DNA of 64,000 nucleotides from UBA7702 sp040776805 (lineage in GTDB: Bacteria > Bacillota > Dehalobacteriia > UBA7702): positions 241,906 through 305,905 of the forward strand of contig JAXGZS010000004.1 of NCBI GenBank assembly GCA_040776805.1. Reading direction: 5' to 3'. A model generated the notes under the pieces. It ran no database searches, was not told where the DNA came from, and saw only the letters and a list, made by a program, of their open reading frames with translations. Within the stretch, counting starts at the first letter, position 1. Each line of letters starts with the position of its first letter. The position numbers were made by a program, and so were the translations under genes. Of this stretch, positions 8,568 to 18,400 are shown piece after piece.

Positions 8568-11444
8568 GTGAACATTAATGTCAGTTCCTATTCCACATTA
8601 TCGTCAAGAAAAGGGCTCAGCGGACTTGTATCCGGCTTGGATACAGAAGATTTGATTGAGCAGATGACTGCCGTAACAAGGCAGAAGATCACGACTCAGC
8701 TGCAAAAACAACAGATCGCTGTTTGGAAAAGAGACGCCTACCGGGCAATTTCGACGAAATTAACCGACTTTAACAATAAGTATTTTTCATACACCAACGC
8801 AAGTACCAATATTTTAAGTTCCAAATTCTTTAACACGTCCACCATCAACAGCTCCTCCGCTTACGTTAAAGTGACGGGAACTTCCACCAATGCGGAAAAT
8901 GTAAAAATCAAGAACATTTCTCAATTGGCCAGCAAAGCTTCGTTTACGTCAAACCACCAGGTTTCCAATGAACTGATACAGTCGGGATCCATCTCTGAAA
9001 CATGGAAAGACACGACCCTGGCCGGAAATTCACTGTCCATTGGCTACGGCGGTAAAACCTACAGCCTTTCCCTTGCGAAGGATTTTTATCTCAACAGCAA
9101 CAACAGTGACGCAGCCAATACCCAAGCGGTGATTGATGCGCTGAACAGCAGCATCAATGCAAATGCCGATCTCAAGGGGAAATTAGCGTTTTCGGTGAAT
9201 GCCGACAACAAAATCGAGCTGAACCAAATCGGCGAGGAATCCGCAAAAACCAACGATTTGCGCTTGGAAAGCGGCAGCATCAATCTTTTATCCAGCTTAG
9301 GCTTATATGCGAGCCCCACCGACGACGGCGCGGGGAATCAACCCGTTTATACGGCGATCACCGGAACCGACGCGGTCAGGGCCAGCGGCTTTTTTGAAAC
9401 AAATCAGATGGCCGGCGCCTCTCTCAGCCTGGAAATCAACGGTAGCAAGCAAACGTTAACCCTTGACGCGGGATTCCGTTTTACCGGCGCCGCGCTGGAA
9501 CGGGACACTTCGGGGAAATTCACCGCCGACGCCAAAGCAGCCCAGGCAGAACAGCTGCAACAGGCGCTCAATGCGGCGATCAAAAAGAATGACCAACTCA
9601 ACGGTGAAGATGGTGACGACGTCGGCGATGATCTGCTGAAAGCGGAAATCGCCTATGACGATACGGGCTACAAATTAACGCTGACGGCCCAAAACGCCGG
9701 CGGCGGCAACGCAACCATCAAAGTCACCGGCGGCAGCGCGGAACTTCTGTCCGGGCTGGGCCTCACCGCCAATGCCGCCGCAACTGCTGGGGAATCCCTC
9801 ACCGGCAGCGACCTGGTAGCGGAGACACTGCTCCTGCAAAAGGATAACAACCTGGCAAAATCCTTATCGGGATCTTCTTTAACGGTGAATTTGAACGGCG
9901 TTTCCAAAACCATCGAATTTCTGGAAAGCGACAAAGAAACCTATGCGACTTTGGCAGGAACCGGCAATAACGACGGCCTGGTCAACTATGTTCAGCAAAA
10001 ACTTGACAAAGCCTATGGCAGCGGCCGCGTTACGGTATCCCTCTCCGACGACGGCAGCAATCAGCTGATCTTTCAAACGGCTGACGAAAGCGCGCTGTTT
10101 TCAATTACAAACGCTTCCGCCAGCGGTATTTTAGGTGAGAATGCCGCCTTACATATCGCCAGCGGCGAGTCCAACCGCGTGGAATTCACCAAAACCTTAA
10201 AACAGCTGCAAAATGAGTTTACGACAAAACTAACACCCGCCCCGGGGGATGACACGGAATATCAAATCAGCGTCAACGGCACAAACTTTACTTTTTCCAG
10301 CAGTGCCACGCTGAATGATATCATGAACAAAATAAACAACGACACTTCGACGAATATTACCCTTTCCTACTCCTCCATCACCAATTCTTTCAATGCGGTT
10401 TCCAAAACCACAGGGGCCCAAAGCACCATTGAGATTACGGATGTCAGCGGTAATTTGTCGAAAGTGCTCTTTGGGAACGCCGACGACCCATCGACATCGG
10501 AGGATGACGCCACCGCCAACTACACCGTCACCAATGGTACCGATTTAAAATTAAGCATGAGCTTTGACGGCGGCGCCACCTATACAGAGGTAACGAGAAG
10601 CCAAAACAGCTTCACCATTGACGGCTTATCCTACGAAATCCTCGGCAAAGCGGACAATACGGTGGACGGTGAGGGCAATACGGTAGACACCGAAGAAAAC
10701 ATCTCTTTCACCGTCTCCAGCAACACCGATGATTTGTACCAAAAAATCAGCGACTTTATTGCCGCCTATAACGATATCATAAGCACGATCTATGGAAAAT
10801 TAACGGAGACAAAATACGGCAGAGAAAACGCGGGAGACACCGACGTATATTTGCCTTTAACCGATGAGCAAAAAGAGGAAATGAGTGAAAAAGAAATTGA
10901 GACCTGGGAAGAAAAAGCCAAAACGGGCTTGTTGCGCAATGATACGGCACTCACTTCCATTCTCAATAGTTTACGCAAAGCGATGACCAGCGTTGTCGGC
11001 GGAACCAACGATGCCCTCTATCAAATCGGTATCTCCACCGAGTCCTATTCCTGGAATAGCGGCGGGAAGCTGGTCATTGACGAAGATAAACTCAAAGCCG
11101 CCCTGGCGGAAAATCCGGAAAAAGTAGTCTCTATGTTTACCGCCCCGGATACGGGAATCTCCTCCCGCTTGAAGTCTGTTTTGAACGACGCCGTCATGGG
11201 CAATGAAAAAGGCGACGGCTTGTTGATTCAAATCGCGGGGAAAGCCAACAGCCTGACGACGGATCAAAGCAGCTTATCCAAAAGCATTGCCGATATGTCA
11301 ACTCGCTTAAGCACTCTGCAAGATCGTTTGGAAGCGGAAGAAGATCGTTATTGGTCAAAATTCTCGGTGCTGGAACAGTATCTCAGCACCATGAACGCCC
11401 AAAGCTCCTGGTTGACGAGTCTCTTCTCCGGCAGCGATTCGTAA
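8568..11444 (+). CDS. fliD: Flagellar filament cap protein FliD (long form)
   Basis: 958 residues, against roughly 450-700 in most bacteria. FliD (hook-associated protein 2) caps the filament tip and helps flagellin polymerise. The N-terminus has SGLVSGLDTEDLIEQM and VWKRDAYRAI, typical of FliD_N. The C-terminus (about 715-955) has ISDFIAAYNDII, a segment around NSLRKAM, and a closing coiled coil ending EQYLSTMNAQSSWL. The extra length lies in the middle, rich in Gly, Ala, Ser, Asp and Thr and containing repeated modules of the Slsleingsk/ltvnlngvsk kind, likely surface-exposed D2/D3 domains. The start is GTG with GGAGG about seven bases upstream. A sigma-28 promoter precedes it and fliS follows. 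Confidence 0.95.
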   Translation: MNINVSSYSTLSSRKGLSGLVSGLDTEDLIEQMTAVTRQKITTQLQKQQIAVWKRDAYRAISTKLTDFNNKYFSYTNASTNILSSKFFNTSTINSSSAYVKVTGTSTNAENVKIKNISQLASKASFTSNHQVSNELIQSGSISETWKDTTLAGNSLSIGYGGKTYSLSLAKDFYLNSNNSDAANTQAVIDALNSSINANADLKGKLAFSVNADNKIELNQIGEESAKTNDLRLESGSINLLSSLGLYASPTDDGAGNQPVYTAITGTDAVRASGFFETNQMAGASLSLEINGSKQTLTLDAGFRFTGAALERDTSGKFTADAKAAQAEQLQQALNAAIKKNDQLNGEDGDDVGDDLLKAEIAYDDTGYKLTLTAQNAGGGNATIKVTGGSAELLSGLGLTANAAATAGESLTGSDLVAETLLLQKDNNLAKSLSGSSLTVNLNGVSKTIEFLESDKETYATLAGTGNNDGLVNYVQQKLDKAYGSGRVTVSLSDDGSNQLIFQTADESALFSITNASASGILGENAALHIASGESNRVEFTKTLKQLQNEFTTKLTPAPGDDTEYQISVNGTNFTFSSSATLNDIMNKINNDTSTNITLSYSSITNSFNAVSKTTGAQSTIEITDVSGNLSKVLFGNADDPSTSEDDATANYTVTNGTDLKLSMSFDGGATYTEVTRSQNSFTIDGLSYEILGKADNTVDGEGNTVDTEENISFTVSSNTDDLYQKISDFIAAYNDIISTIYGKLTETKYGRENAGDTDVYLPLTDEQKEEMSEKEIETWEEKAKTGLLRNDTALTSILNSLRKAMTSVVGGTNDALYQIGISTESYSWNSGGKLVIDEDKLKAALAENPEKVVSMFTAPDTGISSRLKSVLNDAVMGNEKGDGLLIQIAGKANSLTTDQSSLSKSIADMSTRLSTLQDRLEAEEDRYWSKFSVLEQYLSTMNAQSSWLTSLFSGSDS

Positions 11445-11476
11445 TAGAATGATCAACAAAAAGGAAGTTGAACGAT

Positions 11477-11851
11477 ATGTCATATTCAGCAGTGGAACAA
11501 TACAAAACACAAACCATCCATTCCATGACCAGCGGTGAATTGTTAATTCTGCTTTTTGACGAAGTCATTAAGAATTTAAAAATTGCCTGTACTATGCTGG
11601 ACGAAAAGAATTACGCAACCTCCGAAAAATGCACGCAAAAAGCAAAAGAGATCATCAATTATCTCATCAGCATTTTAGACCGGCAGTATCCCTTATCCCA
11701 AGAGCTTTACCAAATGTATTCTTTTTTCAACGAAAAAATCATCTCCGCGGAAATAAAGCAGGATCCCAAAATCCTGGAGGAAATTACCCCTTTGATCGAG
11801 GATATGAGACAAACTTGGGCAGAAGCCAACCGCTTAACCCATATCAAATAA
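11477..11851 (+). CDS. fliS: Flagellin export chaperone FliS
   Basis: 124 residues, all helical. FliS binds the C-terminus of newly made flagellin and prevents cytoplasmic polymerisation. YSAVEQYKTQTIHSMTSGELLILLFDE (shortened) and the conserved RLTHIK-type end are typical. The ATG at 11477 follows AAGGAAG; a TTG three codons upstream is less likely. It lies 32 bases after fliD and is co-transcribed with it. Confidence 0.95.
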   Translation: MSYSAVEQYKTQTIHSMTSGELLILLFDEVIKNLKIACTMLDEKNYATSEKCTQKAKEIINYLISILDRQYPLSQELYQMYSFFNEKIISAEIKQDPKILEEITPLIEDMRQTWAEANRLTHIK

Positions 11852-11893
11852 CAAAAACTTGCTGTTGCGCTTTTCGGAAATAGGATGAGAACG

Positions 11894-12319
11894 ATGAAAA
11901 CAGAAGAATTTGACCCCCAACTGGTTACGACCTGTTTAGAACAAAAAGTAACCTTATTTACGGATATGCTGAATATCAGCAAGAAGATCGAGGTACAAAC
12001 AAGGCAGGACCAGGTCATTCTCGATGATTTACTGGCCAAGCGAAAAACCCTGATGGACCGGATTGATAAGTGCAATGCCTTAATTGGCCGGGAATTGGGT
12101 TATCTGCCTGAGGCCCAACGCCTTCACTGGCAGACAATGTTGCAGGATAAATATGATGCCGCCGTGGATGAAGGGGAAAAGATCATCTGTGCTTTGGTCA
12201 ACAAAAGCCACGAACTCTGTCTGAAAATCGCCGACCTCAACCGCGTTGCCAACGACAACTTAAAGCGTCAGCGGGATGATTTAAAAAAACGGCTCAAAGG
12301 GACAAAAAAGAACCTATAA
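11894..12319 (+). CDS. FliT/FlgN-like flagellar chaperone
   Basis: 141 residues (144 if the ATG at 11885 is used). The protein is predicted to be nearly all helix with heptad-like spacing and a very basic C-terminus (KRQRDDLKKRLKGTKKNL). It has little distinctive sequence, but the position behind fliD-fliS is that of fliT in many bacteria, and FlgN/FliT proteins are short helical chaperones for hook-associated proteins. AGG lies about nine bases before the ATG at 11894, which I prefer. Family membership is inferred from size, fold and context. Confidence 0.65.
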   Translation: MKTEEFDPQLVTTCLEQKVTLFTDMLNISKKIEVQTRQDQVILDDLLAKRKTLMDRIDKCNALIGRELGYLPEAQRLHWQTMLQDKYDAAVDEGEKIICALVNKSHELCLKIADLNRVANDNLKRQRDDLKKRLKGTKKNL

Positions 12320-12411
12320 AAAGTAAATAACTTGAGACGGTTCCGTCTTTGTCAGCACAAATAACACTATAGAGCATAGAACAATGAAAAGAGAAAGGAA
12401 GGAAGAAAGAA

Positions 12412-12948
12412 ATGCAAAATAATCTTGATGGGAATATCCCAGTGTCGGAAGAACTCTCCGGGCAGCTGAAAGAAGCCGGTTTGGCCACGGAAATGGACGG
12501 CAAATACCTTACCTTCTGGACAGACAATCAACTTTTTGGCGTGCCCATCGCAGACGTTGTGCAAATTGTGGGGATCCAAGAAATTACCTCCATCCCCAAT
12601 TCACCCCATTATGTCAAGGGCGTCATCAATTTACGTGGGAGTATTATCCCCATTGTTGACGTAAGAATCCGCCTGCAAAAAGAGGAAGCGGCCTATACCG
12701 AGAGGACCTGCATCATTGTGGCAAATATTCATGAGACCTTAATCGGCTTCGTCGTCGATTCTGTGGACGCCGTCACGAATATTTCAGATGATAAAATTTC
12801 CTCTCCGCCAAAAATCGTCGGCGATACAACGAACAATTATCTGACCGGCGTGGTAAAACTCCAGAATAAAATCGTGTTACTGATCAATACGGCAAAACTT
12901 TTGGCCGAAGAAGAGATTGATTCCTTAGCGAACCTGCCTCAAAATTAA
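12412..12948 (+). CDS. cheW: Chemotaxis adaptor CheW (second copy)
   Basis: 178 residues. A 30-residue variable start is followed by the CheW fold: YLTFWTDNQLFGVPIADVVQIV, then HYVKGVINLRGSIIPIVDVR and GFVVDSVDAV (abbreviated). It is clearly related to the copy at 7876 but diverged, so this is not a recent duplication. GGAAGGA lies about eight bases before the ATG. An MCP gene follows after 28 bases, so this copy may serve that receptor in particular. Confidence 0.95.
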   Translation: MQNNLDGNIPVSEELSGQLKEAGLATEMDGKYLTFWTDNQLFGVPIADVVQIVGIQEITSIPNSPHYVKGVINLRGSIIPIVDVRIRLQKEEAAYTERTCIIVANIHETLIGFVVDSVDAVTNISDDKISSPPKIVGDTTNNYLTGVVKLQNKIVLLINTAKLLAEEEIDSLANLPQN

Positions 12949-12976
12949 GCCTGCCTATGACAAATGAGGTAATTTG

Positions 12977-14734
12977 ATGTTAAACAATCTTAAAATAGGC
13001 CAAAAGCTGATCCTTGTTTTCATAACAGTCGCGATCATTACCAGTATCTCAAGTATCTTATCGATGACGGTTACCCAAAGAATCATCCGCCAATATGACG
13101 ACGCTATGGTGAATTATGGCTTCACCCAGGGAGATATCGGCAGGGCTTTAGCCGCGTTTGTTGAACTTGATGATGAAATCCATGACAGCATCAATTACAT
13201 GAACGCGGAAAATAAAGAAACGGTGAAAGGCTACATTTCAGAAACCATTGAAGATTTAGACGCTTATTTTGCCGTCGTTGAAAAGGATCTGCAAAGCAAA
13301 GAAGAGAAAGAAGCCTATCAGGAAGTGATCAACGGTTATCAGGCTTATCGGGAAAAGGCCGATGAACTCATCAAAGCGGGAGCCTCCTTGGATCCGGAAG
13401 TCATCGTGGTATTGCAAGGTCGACTCATAAGTGAATTGGATCCCTCGTATCAAATCGTATACGACGGCCTCACCCAAATCATGGAAACGAAGAAAACCGA
13501 AGGCCAAAAGACATCTGCTTATTTGGAATCCTATAAAAACAAATCAACCGTCTTCCTCATTGGCGTACTCATACTTGCCTTTATGATCTCGATTGTTTTG
13601 GGGTTAGCCATGTCAAGGCGGCTATCCAACTCCATCAAAGTATGCGTCAACAGACTGAATCTGCTGGCCAAAGGGAATTTAAAAGCAGAAGTTCCCGTTT
13701 TGAAAGCAAAGGACGAGACCGGCTTGTTGGCGGAATCCACCAAAACCATCGTAACCACCATCAATAACATCATCAGCGATCTCTCTTATGTACTGAACGA
13801 AGTCGGCAACGGGAATTTCACCCTTAGCCGTAAAAACGCGGAACAATATATCGGCGACTTCCAATCTTTGGCTGTTTCCTTAGATCGGATCACCGAAAAG
13901 CTTTCCGACACCTTCTCCCAAATCAACCAGTCTTCACAGCAGGTGGCCGGCGGCGCCCAACAGATCGCCGACGGTTCCCAGGCCTTGGCGCAAGGTGCCT
14001 CCGAACAAGCGAACAGTATTGAAGCACTGTCTGCAACCATCAATAAAATCACCGAAGATATCAGACATAACGCATCCAACGCCTCCGGCGTCAAACAACA
14101 TGTGGAGGGTGCCTTTACAGCACTGGATGACAGCAATATCCAAATGCAGAAGATGAGCGAAGCGATGAACGACATCACGGAGAAATCCAATGAAATCGGC
14201 AAAATCATCAAAACCATTGACGACATCGCCTTCCAAACCAATATTCTGGCGTTGAATGCGGCGGTGGAAGCAGCAAGAGCGGGATCAGCCGGAAAAGGCT
14301 TTGCGGTGGTTGCCGACGAAGTTAGAAATCTCGCCGGAAAATCAGCGGAAGCAGCCAAAAGCACGGCAACCCTGATCGAACAAACCAAAGAAGCCGTGGA
14401 TCACGGCGCCGCCATCGCAGATAAAACCGCCAAAGCCATGCTCGCGGTGGTGAACGGAGCAAGCGCGATTCCTAAATTGATTGATGAAATTACCATTGCA
14501 TCGAATCAACAAACCGATGCCGCCAATCAGATTATGGAAAACGTCGAGGAGATTTCCAATGTTGTGCAAACAAATAGCGCCACAGCGGAAGAAAGCGCCG
14601 CCGCAAGTGAGGAACTGAGCGGGCAAGCGCAAGTGCTGCAAGATCTTGTCAGTAAAGTGCACTTGAAAGACAGCGTTGACACCGTGGAGCCAGACATCAT
14701 GTATGAGGTTGAGGAATTCATAGTCAATACATAA
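12977..14734 (+). CDS. Methyl-accepting chemotaxis protein
   Basis: 585 residues. The first membrane segment is at about 9-32, followed by a helical extracytoplasmic domain (about 33-190) of four-helix-bundle type. The second membrane segment (about 192-212) leads into a HAMP domain and a long signalling coiled coil. The hairpin tip contains DDIAFQTNILALNAAVEAARAG and FAVVADEVRNLA, the CheA/CheW binding region. Gln/Glu pairs along the helices are candidate CheR/CheB methylation sites. The ligand is not evident. The ATG at 12977 follows GAGGT; a TTG one codon upstream is a worse start. It is preceded by cheW and followed by a terminator. Confidence 0.95.
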   Translation: MLNNLKIGQKLILVFITVAIITSISSILSMTVTQRIIRQYDDAMVNYGFTQGDIGRALAAFVELDDEIHDSINYMNAENKETVKGYISETIEDLDAYFAVVEKDLQSKEEKEAYQEVINGYQAYREKADELIKAGASLDPEVIVVLQGRLISELDPSYQIVYDGLTQIMETKKTEGQKTSAYLESYKNKSTVFLIGVLILAFMISIVLGLAMSRRLSNSIKVCVNRLNLLAKGNLKAEVPVLKAKDETGLLAESTKTIVTTINNIISDLSYVLNEVGNGNFTLSRKNAEQYIGDFQSLAVSLDRITEKLSDTFSQINQSSQQVAGGAQQIADGSQALAQGASEQANSIEALSATINKITEDIRHNASNASGVKQHVEGAFTALDDSNIQMQKMSEAMNDITEKSNEIGKIIKTIDDIAFQTNILALNAAVEAARAGSAGKGFAVVADEVRNLAGKSAEAAKSTATLIEQTKEAVDHGAAIADKTAKAMLAVVNGASAIPKLIDEITIASNQQTDAANQIMENVEEISNVVQTNSATAEESAAASEELSGQAQVLQDLVSKVHLKDSVDTVEPDIMYEVEEFIVNT

Positions 14735-14758
14735 AACCCCCAACAAATAAACAAAAAG

Positions 14759-14795
14759 AAAGCTAACTTCTGAAATAAGAAATTAGCTTTTTTTC
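14759..14795. terminator. Bidirectional terminator between the MCP gene and sigH
   Basis: AAAGCTAA and TTAGCTTT form the stem base, extended by TTCT/AGAA. On the plus strand it is followed by TTTTCTTTCT; on the minus strand by CTTTTTGTTT. It serves the converging MCP and sigH transcripts. Confidence 0.85.
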
Positions 14796-14825
14796 TTTCT
14801 CTGCATATGCCACGACAAGCGGCGA

Positions 14826-15473
14826 TCATTCGCTGTTGCGCCGCTCCAGGTATCGTTCCAGTTTTCGTTTCACCCGCTGCAAAGCGTTATCGATGGATTT
14901 CACATGGCGGTCGAGTTCCTCCGCGATTTCCTGGTAGCTTTTGCCTTCTAAATAATAGGTGAGCACTTCCATTTCCAGCGAGCTTAATATCTCACCCATC
15001 TTGACTTCAATATCCTCAATCTGCTCCTGATTGATGACGATCTCTTCGGGATCGGCGATGTGGATGCCGGAAATCACGTCTAACAGCGTTCGGTCGGATT
15101 CCTCATCGTAGATGGGTTTATTCAAAGAGACATAGGAGTTGAGAGGAATGTGTTTTTGCCGCGTCGCTGTTTTGATGGCGGTAATGATCTGCCGGGTAAT
15201 GCAGAGATCGGCAAAAGCACGAAAGGAGGATTGTTTGTCGTTCCGATAGTCACGAATCGCCTTATACAGGCCAATCATCCCCTCTTGAATGATGTCCTCT
15301 TTGTCGGCGCCGATCAGAAAATAGGAACGCGCCTTGGAACGCACAAAATTCTTGTATTTGACAATCAGATATTCCTGGGCGGCGAGATCACCGTCTCTGT
15401 ACAAATCGATAATGGCCTCGTCTTCCAATTTCACATAATTGGTTTCTGTTCCGCTGCTGTCTGCTTTTTCCAT
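14826..15473 (-). CDS. sigH: RNA polymerase sigma-H factor (Spo0H)
   Basis: 215 residues, close to Bacillus SigH (218). In spore formers SigH drives early stationary-phase and sporulation genes. Region 2 contains VKYKNFVRSKARSYFLIGAD and EDIIQEGMIGLYKAIRD; then come ITRQIITAIKTATRQKHIPL and, in region 4, SYQEIAEELDRHVKSIDNAL (all nearly identical to SigH as I remember it). The ATG at 15473 is chosen because GGAG lies seven bases before it and the family begins here; the longer frame would run into the preceding gene. It begins four bases after the RND permease stop, so it is probably co-transcribed with it. In Bacillus the gene lies beside the secE-nusG region. Confidence 0.95.
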   Translation of the reverse strand: MEKADSSGTETNYVKLEDEAIIDLYRDGDLAAQEYLIVKYKNFVRSKARSYFLIGADKEDIIQEGMIGLYKAIRDYRNDKQSSFRAFADLCITRQIITAIKTATRQKHIPLNSYVSLNKPIYDEESDRTLLDVISGIHIADPEEIVINQEQIEDIEVKMGEILSSLEMEVLTYYLEGKSYQEIAEELDRHVKSIDNALQRVKRKLERYLERRNSE

Positions 15474-15477
15474 CAAT

Positions 15478-18400
15478 TTACTCCTGTTCTCGCCCCAAGC
15501 GTCTGCCGTTTTGGGGCTTTTCATTTCCGGCCTGAGACGGCGTTTCACCGGCCTTAGTCTCCCCTTTTGCTTTTTCCGTCTCTTTAGCTTCCCGCAGGCC
15601 GTTCTCACTTAAGGATTCCTTGATCTCATTGAAATGATACCTTGTGCGGCGTTGCTTCAAACCGTAGTAGTCTTCGCCGTCGTCTTCAGCCGTTTCCGCT
15701 TCCTCTTCCTCTTCATTCCGGGAGCGTCGGCCAAACCAGAGGAAACGGCGCTTCTTAACGGGTTCTTCTTCCTCTTCATCCTCTTCATATTCATCGTCTT
15801 CGTCTTCGTCTATTTTTCTGCGGCGGCGGAAGAAACCGCGGCGGGGCTCTTCGTCCTCTTCGTCGTCTTCTTCATCCTCGTCATCTTCATCCTCTTCACC
15901 GTCGCCGTCTTCGTCTTCGTCTATTTTTCTGCGGCGGCAGAAGAAACCGCGGCGGGGCTCTTCGTCCTCTTCGTCGTCTTCTTCATCCTCGTCATCTTCT
16001 TCACCGTCGCCTTCCTCTTCTTCGAGATCGCCGTCTTTGCGCTTTCTCTTGAAGATCCGTTGGAAAAGGCCGGGTTTCTCCTCGTCCTCTTCGTCTTCGT
16101 CTTCGTCTTCCTCTATCTTATCTTCTTCCAGATCGCCGTCTCTGCGCCTTTCCATCAGATAGCTTTCCCGTTCCCCTTCATCATTGGCCTGGTATTCCAG
16201 GCCCGATTCGGCAATGTCGTCTTCCCCCCGGCGCAGCAAAAGGTCGTAAAGGGCCGGAACTACAAAGAGGGTCATAAAAGTCGCATAGATCATGCCGCCG
16301 ATGATCACAATGGCCATGGGTTGGATCATTTCCGCGCCCATACCGAAGCCGCAGGCTAAGGTGATCGGCGCCAAGGCGGTGGCCACCGCCGTCATCACAA
16401 TGGGGCGCAGTCTGGTACGGCCGCCTTCAATGATGGCCTCGGTGAGCAGTTTCCCCGATTTTCTCAGTTGATTGATATAATCTACCAGCACAATACCGTT
16501 ATTGACGATCACGCCGGAAAGCAGTAAAAAGCCCACCACAGCCACGACGCTGATATCCCTGGCGCTGAGCAGCAGCGCGATAAAACCACCGGTAAAGGCC
16601 AGGGGTACCGTGATCATCACAATAAAGGGTGAAAGCAGCGACTGAAACTGTGCCACCATGATCAGATACATCAAAAGCAGGGCAAGGCCGAGAATCAGCA
16701 TCAGATCGTAAAGGGAGTCCCCGATCACGGAGCTTTCCCCTTCGATGGTAATGGAATATCCTGCCGGAATGGTATAACCGGCGATCAGCTCGGTCACCTC
16801 GTCACTGATCAAACCGACGTTGTAACCGTCAGCCACTTCGGCGGAGGCGGTCATATAGCGTTCCTGATTGTTGCGGTAAATCACCGGCGCGCCGGCCTCT
16901 TCCGTGATGGCGGCGATGGAACCAATGGTAATCGAAGAGACGTTGTCCTCGTCGTCGGTGATTTCCATGGTGAGATTCTGAATGTCCGCCAGGCCGATAT
17001 CTTCGGCGCTGTCGTCGATGACAATGACGTCGGTATCAGACAGGCTGGTAGCGTTGGCGCTGTTGCTGATGGCGTCGGCAATGAAATCATAGACTTCCGA
17101 CACGGTCAGACCGTAGTTCATCGCCGCGGTTTTATCCACCGTCACTTTCAGCGACGGCGTCGCCGTATCCATCGTATCTTTGACATTGGTAATGCCGTCG
17201 ACACTTAAAAGCAGATCGCCCATATCATCGGCAATATTGGACAGGACGCCCAGATCGTCGCCGCGAATGACAATATTGACCCCTTCCTGATAGAGGGAGG
17301 ACAGATCGTAACTGCCGATGGAAATATCAATATCGCAGCCGAGATTTTCCGTATCTTTGAGGATCATATCCGAAAGCTCGCTGCTGGAATGTGCTTTATC
17401 CTCTTTCCATACCACGTAGACTGTGGTGGAATGGCCTTCGCTGGCGCCGTTCAAGGAAACCGTACCGCCGGTATCCTGCACCGCGCCGACCGAGGACACA
17501 TCGTCCATCTCCATGAGCAGGGAAACGACGTTGTCCGTGGTTTGCCACAACACACTTTCCGTTGCGGGCTCCTGCATGGTGATGGTGAGGGTCATCTCCG
17601 TACTGTCGGCTTTGGGCATGAAGGAGGTACCACGGGAAACAGCGAAGATCACGCTGAAAATGAGGAGCATCAAAACGAAGAGCAGGGTGAAAACGCGGTG
17701 ACAAAGAACCCAGCGCAAGATGGATTCATATTTATCCTTTACCGGCTCTTTGGCCCTGCGGAAACTGCGGTCCACGCGTTTCAGCAGACTGGCGGACAAC
17801 GCCGGAATCAGGGTGAAGGCAATAAAGAGGCTGGCCAAAAGAGCGTAGGCGATGGTCAAACCGATATCGGTGAAAAGCTCCCTGGAAAGTCCGTCGGTGA
17901 AAACCAACGGCAAAAAAACGCAAATGGTCGTCAAGGTCGAGGCGATGATGGCGCCGCCCACCTGTTTTGTCCCTTCTATGGCGGCGTCTTTGGGACTTAG
18001 GCCGATACCGCGGCAGCGGTAGATGTTATCCATGACCACGATGGCGTTATCCACCAGCATACCGACGCCCAAGGCGAGGCCGGCGAGGGAGAAAATATTC
18101 AGGGTGACGCCGGTAAAATACATCAGCGCCACAGCAAAAAGGATGCTGGCCGGAATCGAAATCGCCACCACGAGGGTGGGACGGAGATCCCGCAAAAAGA
18201 GGATGAGAATCAAAATGGCGAGAACAGCGCCGATGATGAGGTTTTGACCGACAGCGCCGGTGACCCTGTCAATGTAGACGCTTTGATCCGATAGGGGTGT
18301 AATGGTCACCGCCGGATATTTACTGCTGACCGTGTTCAGCGCCGACCAGACATTGGCCGCGGCAGCGGCGGCAGACTCATCCGATTGCTTCATAAACGAA

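Noticed and set aside
15634..16359. 241-codon hydrophobic frame on the plus strand, rich in Phe, Val and Leu
   Set aside because: It is antisense to the Asp/Glu-rich tail of the RND permease. Reverse complements of acidic codons give Phe, Leu, Val and Ile. No ribosome-binding site or own promoter.
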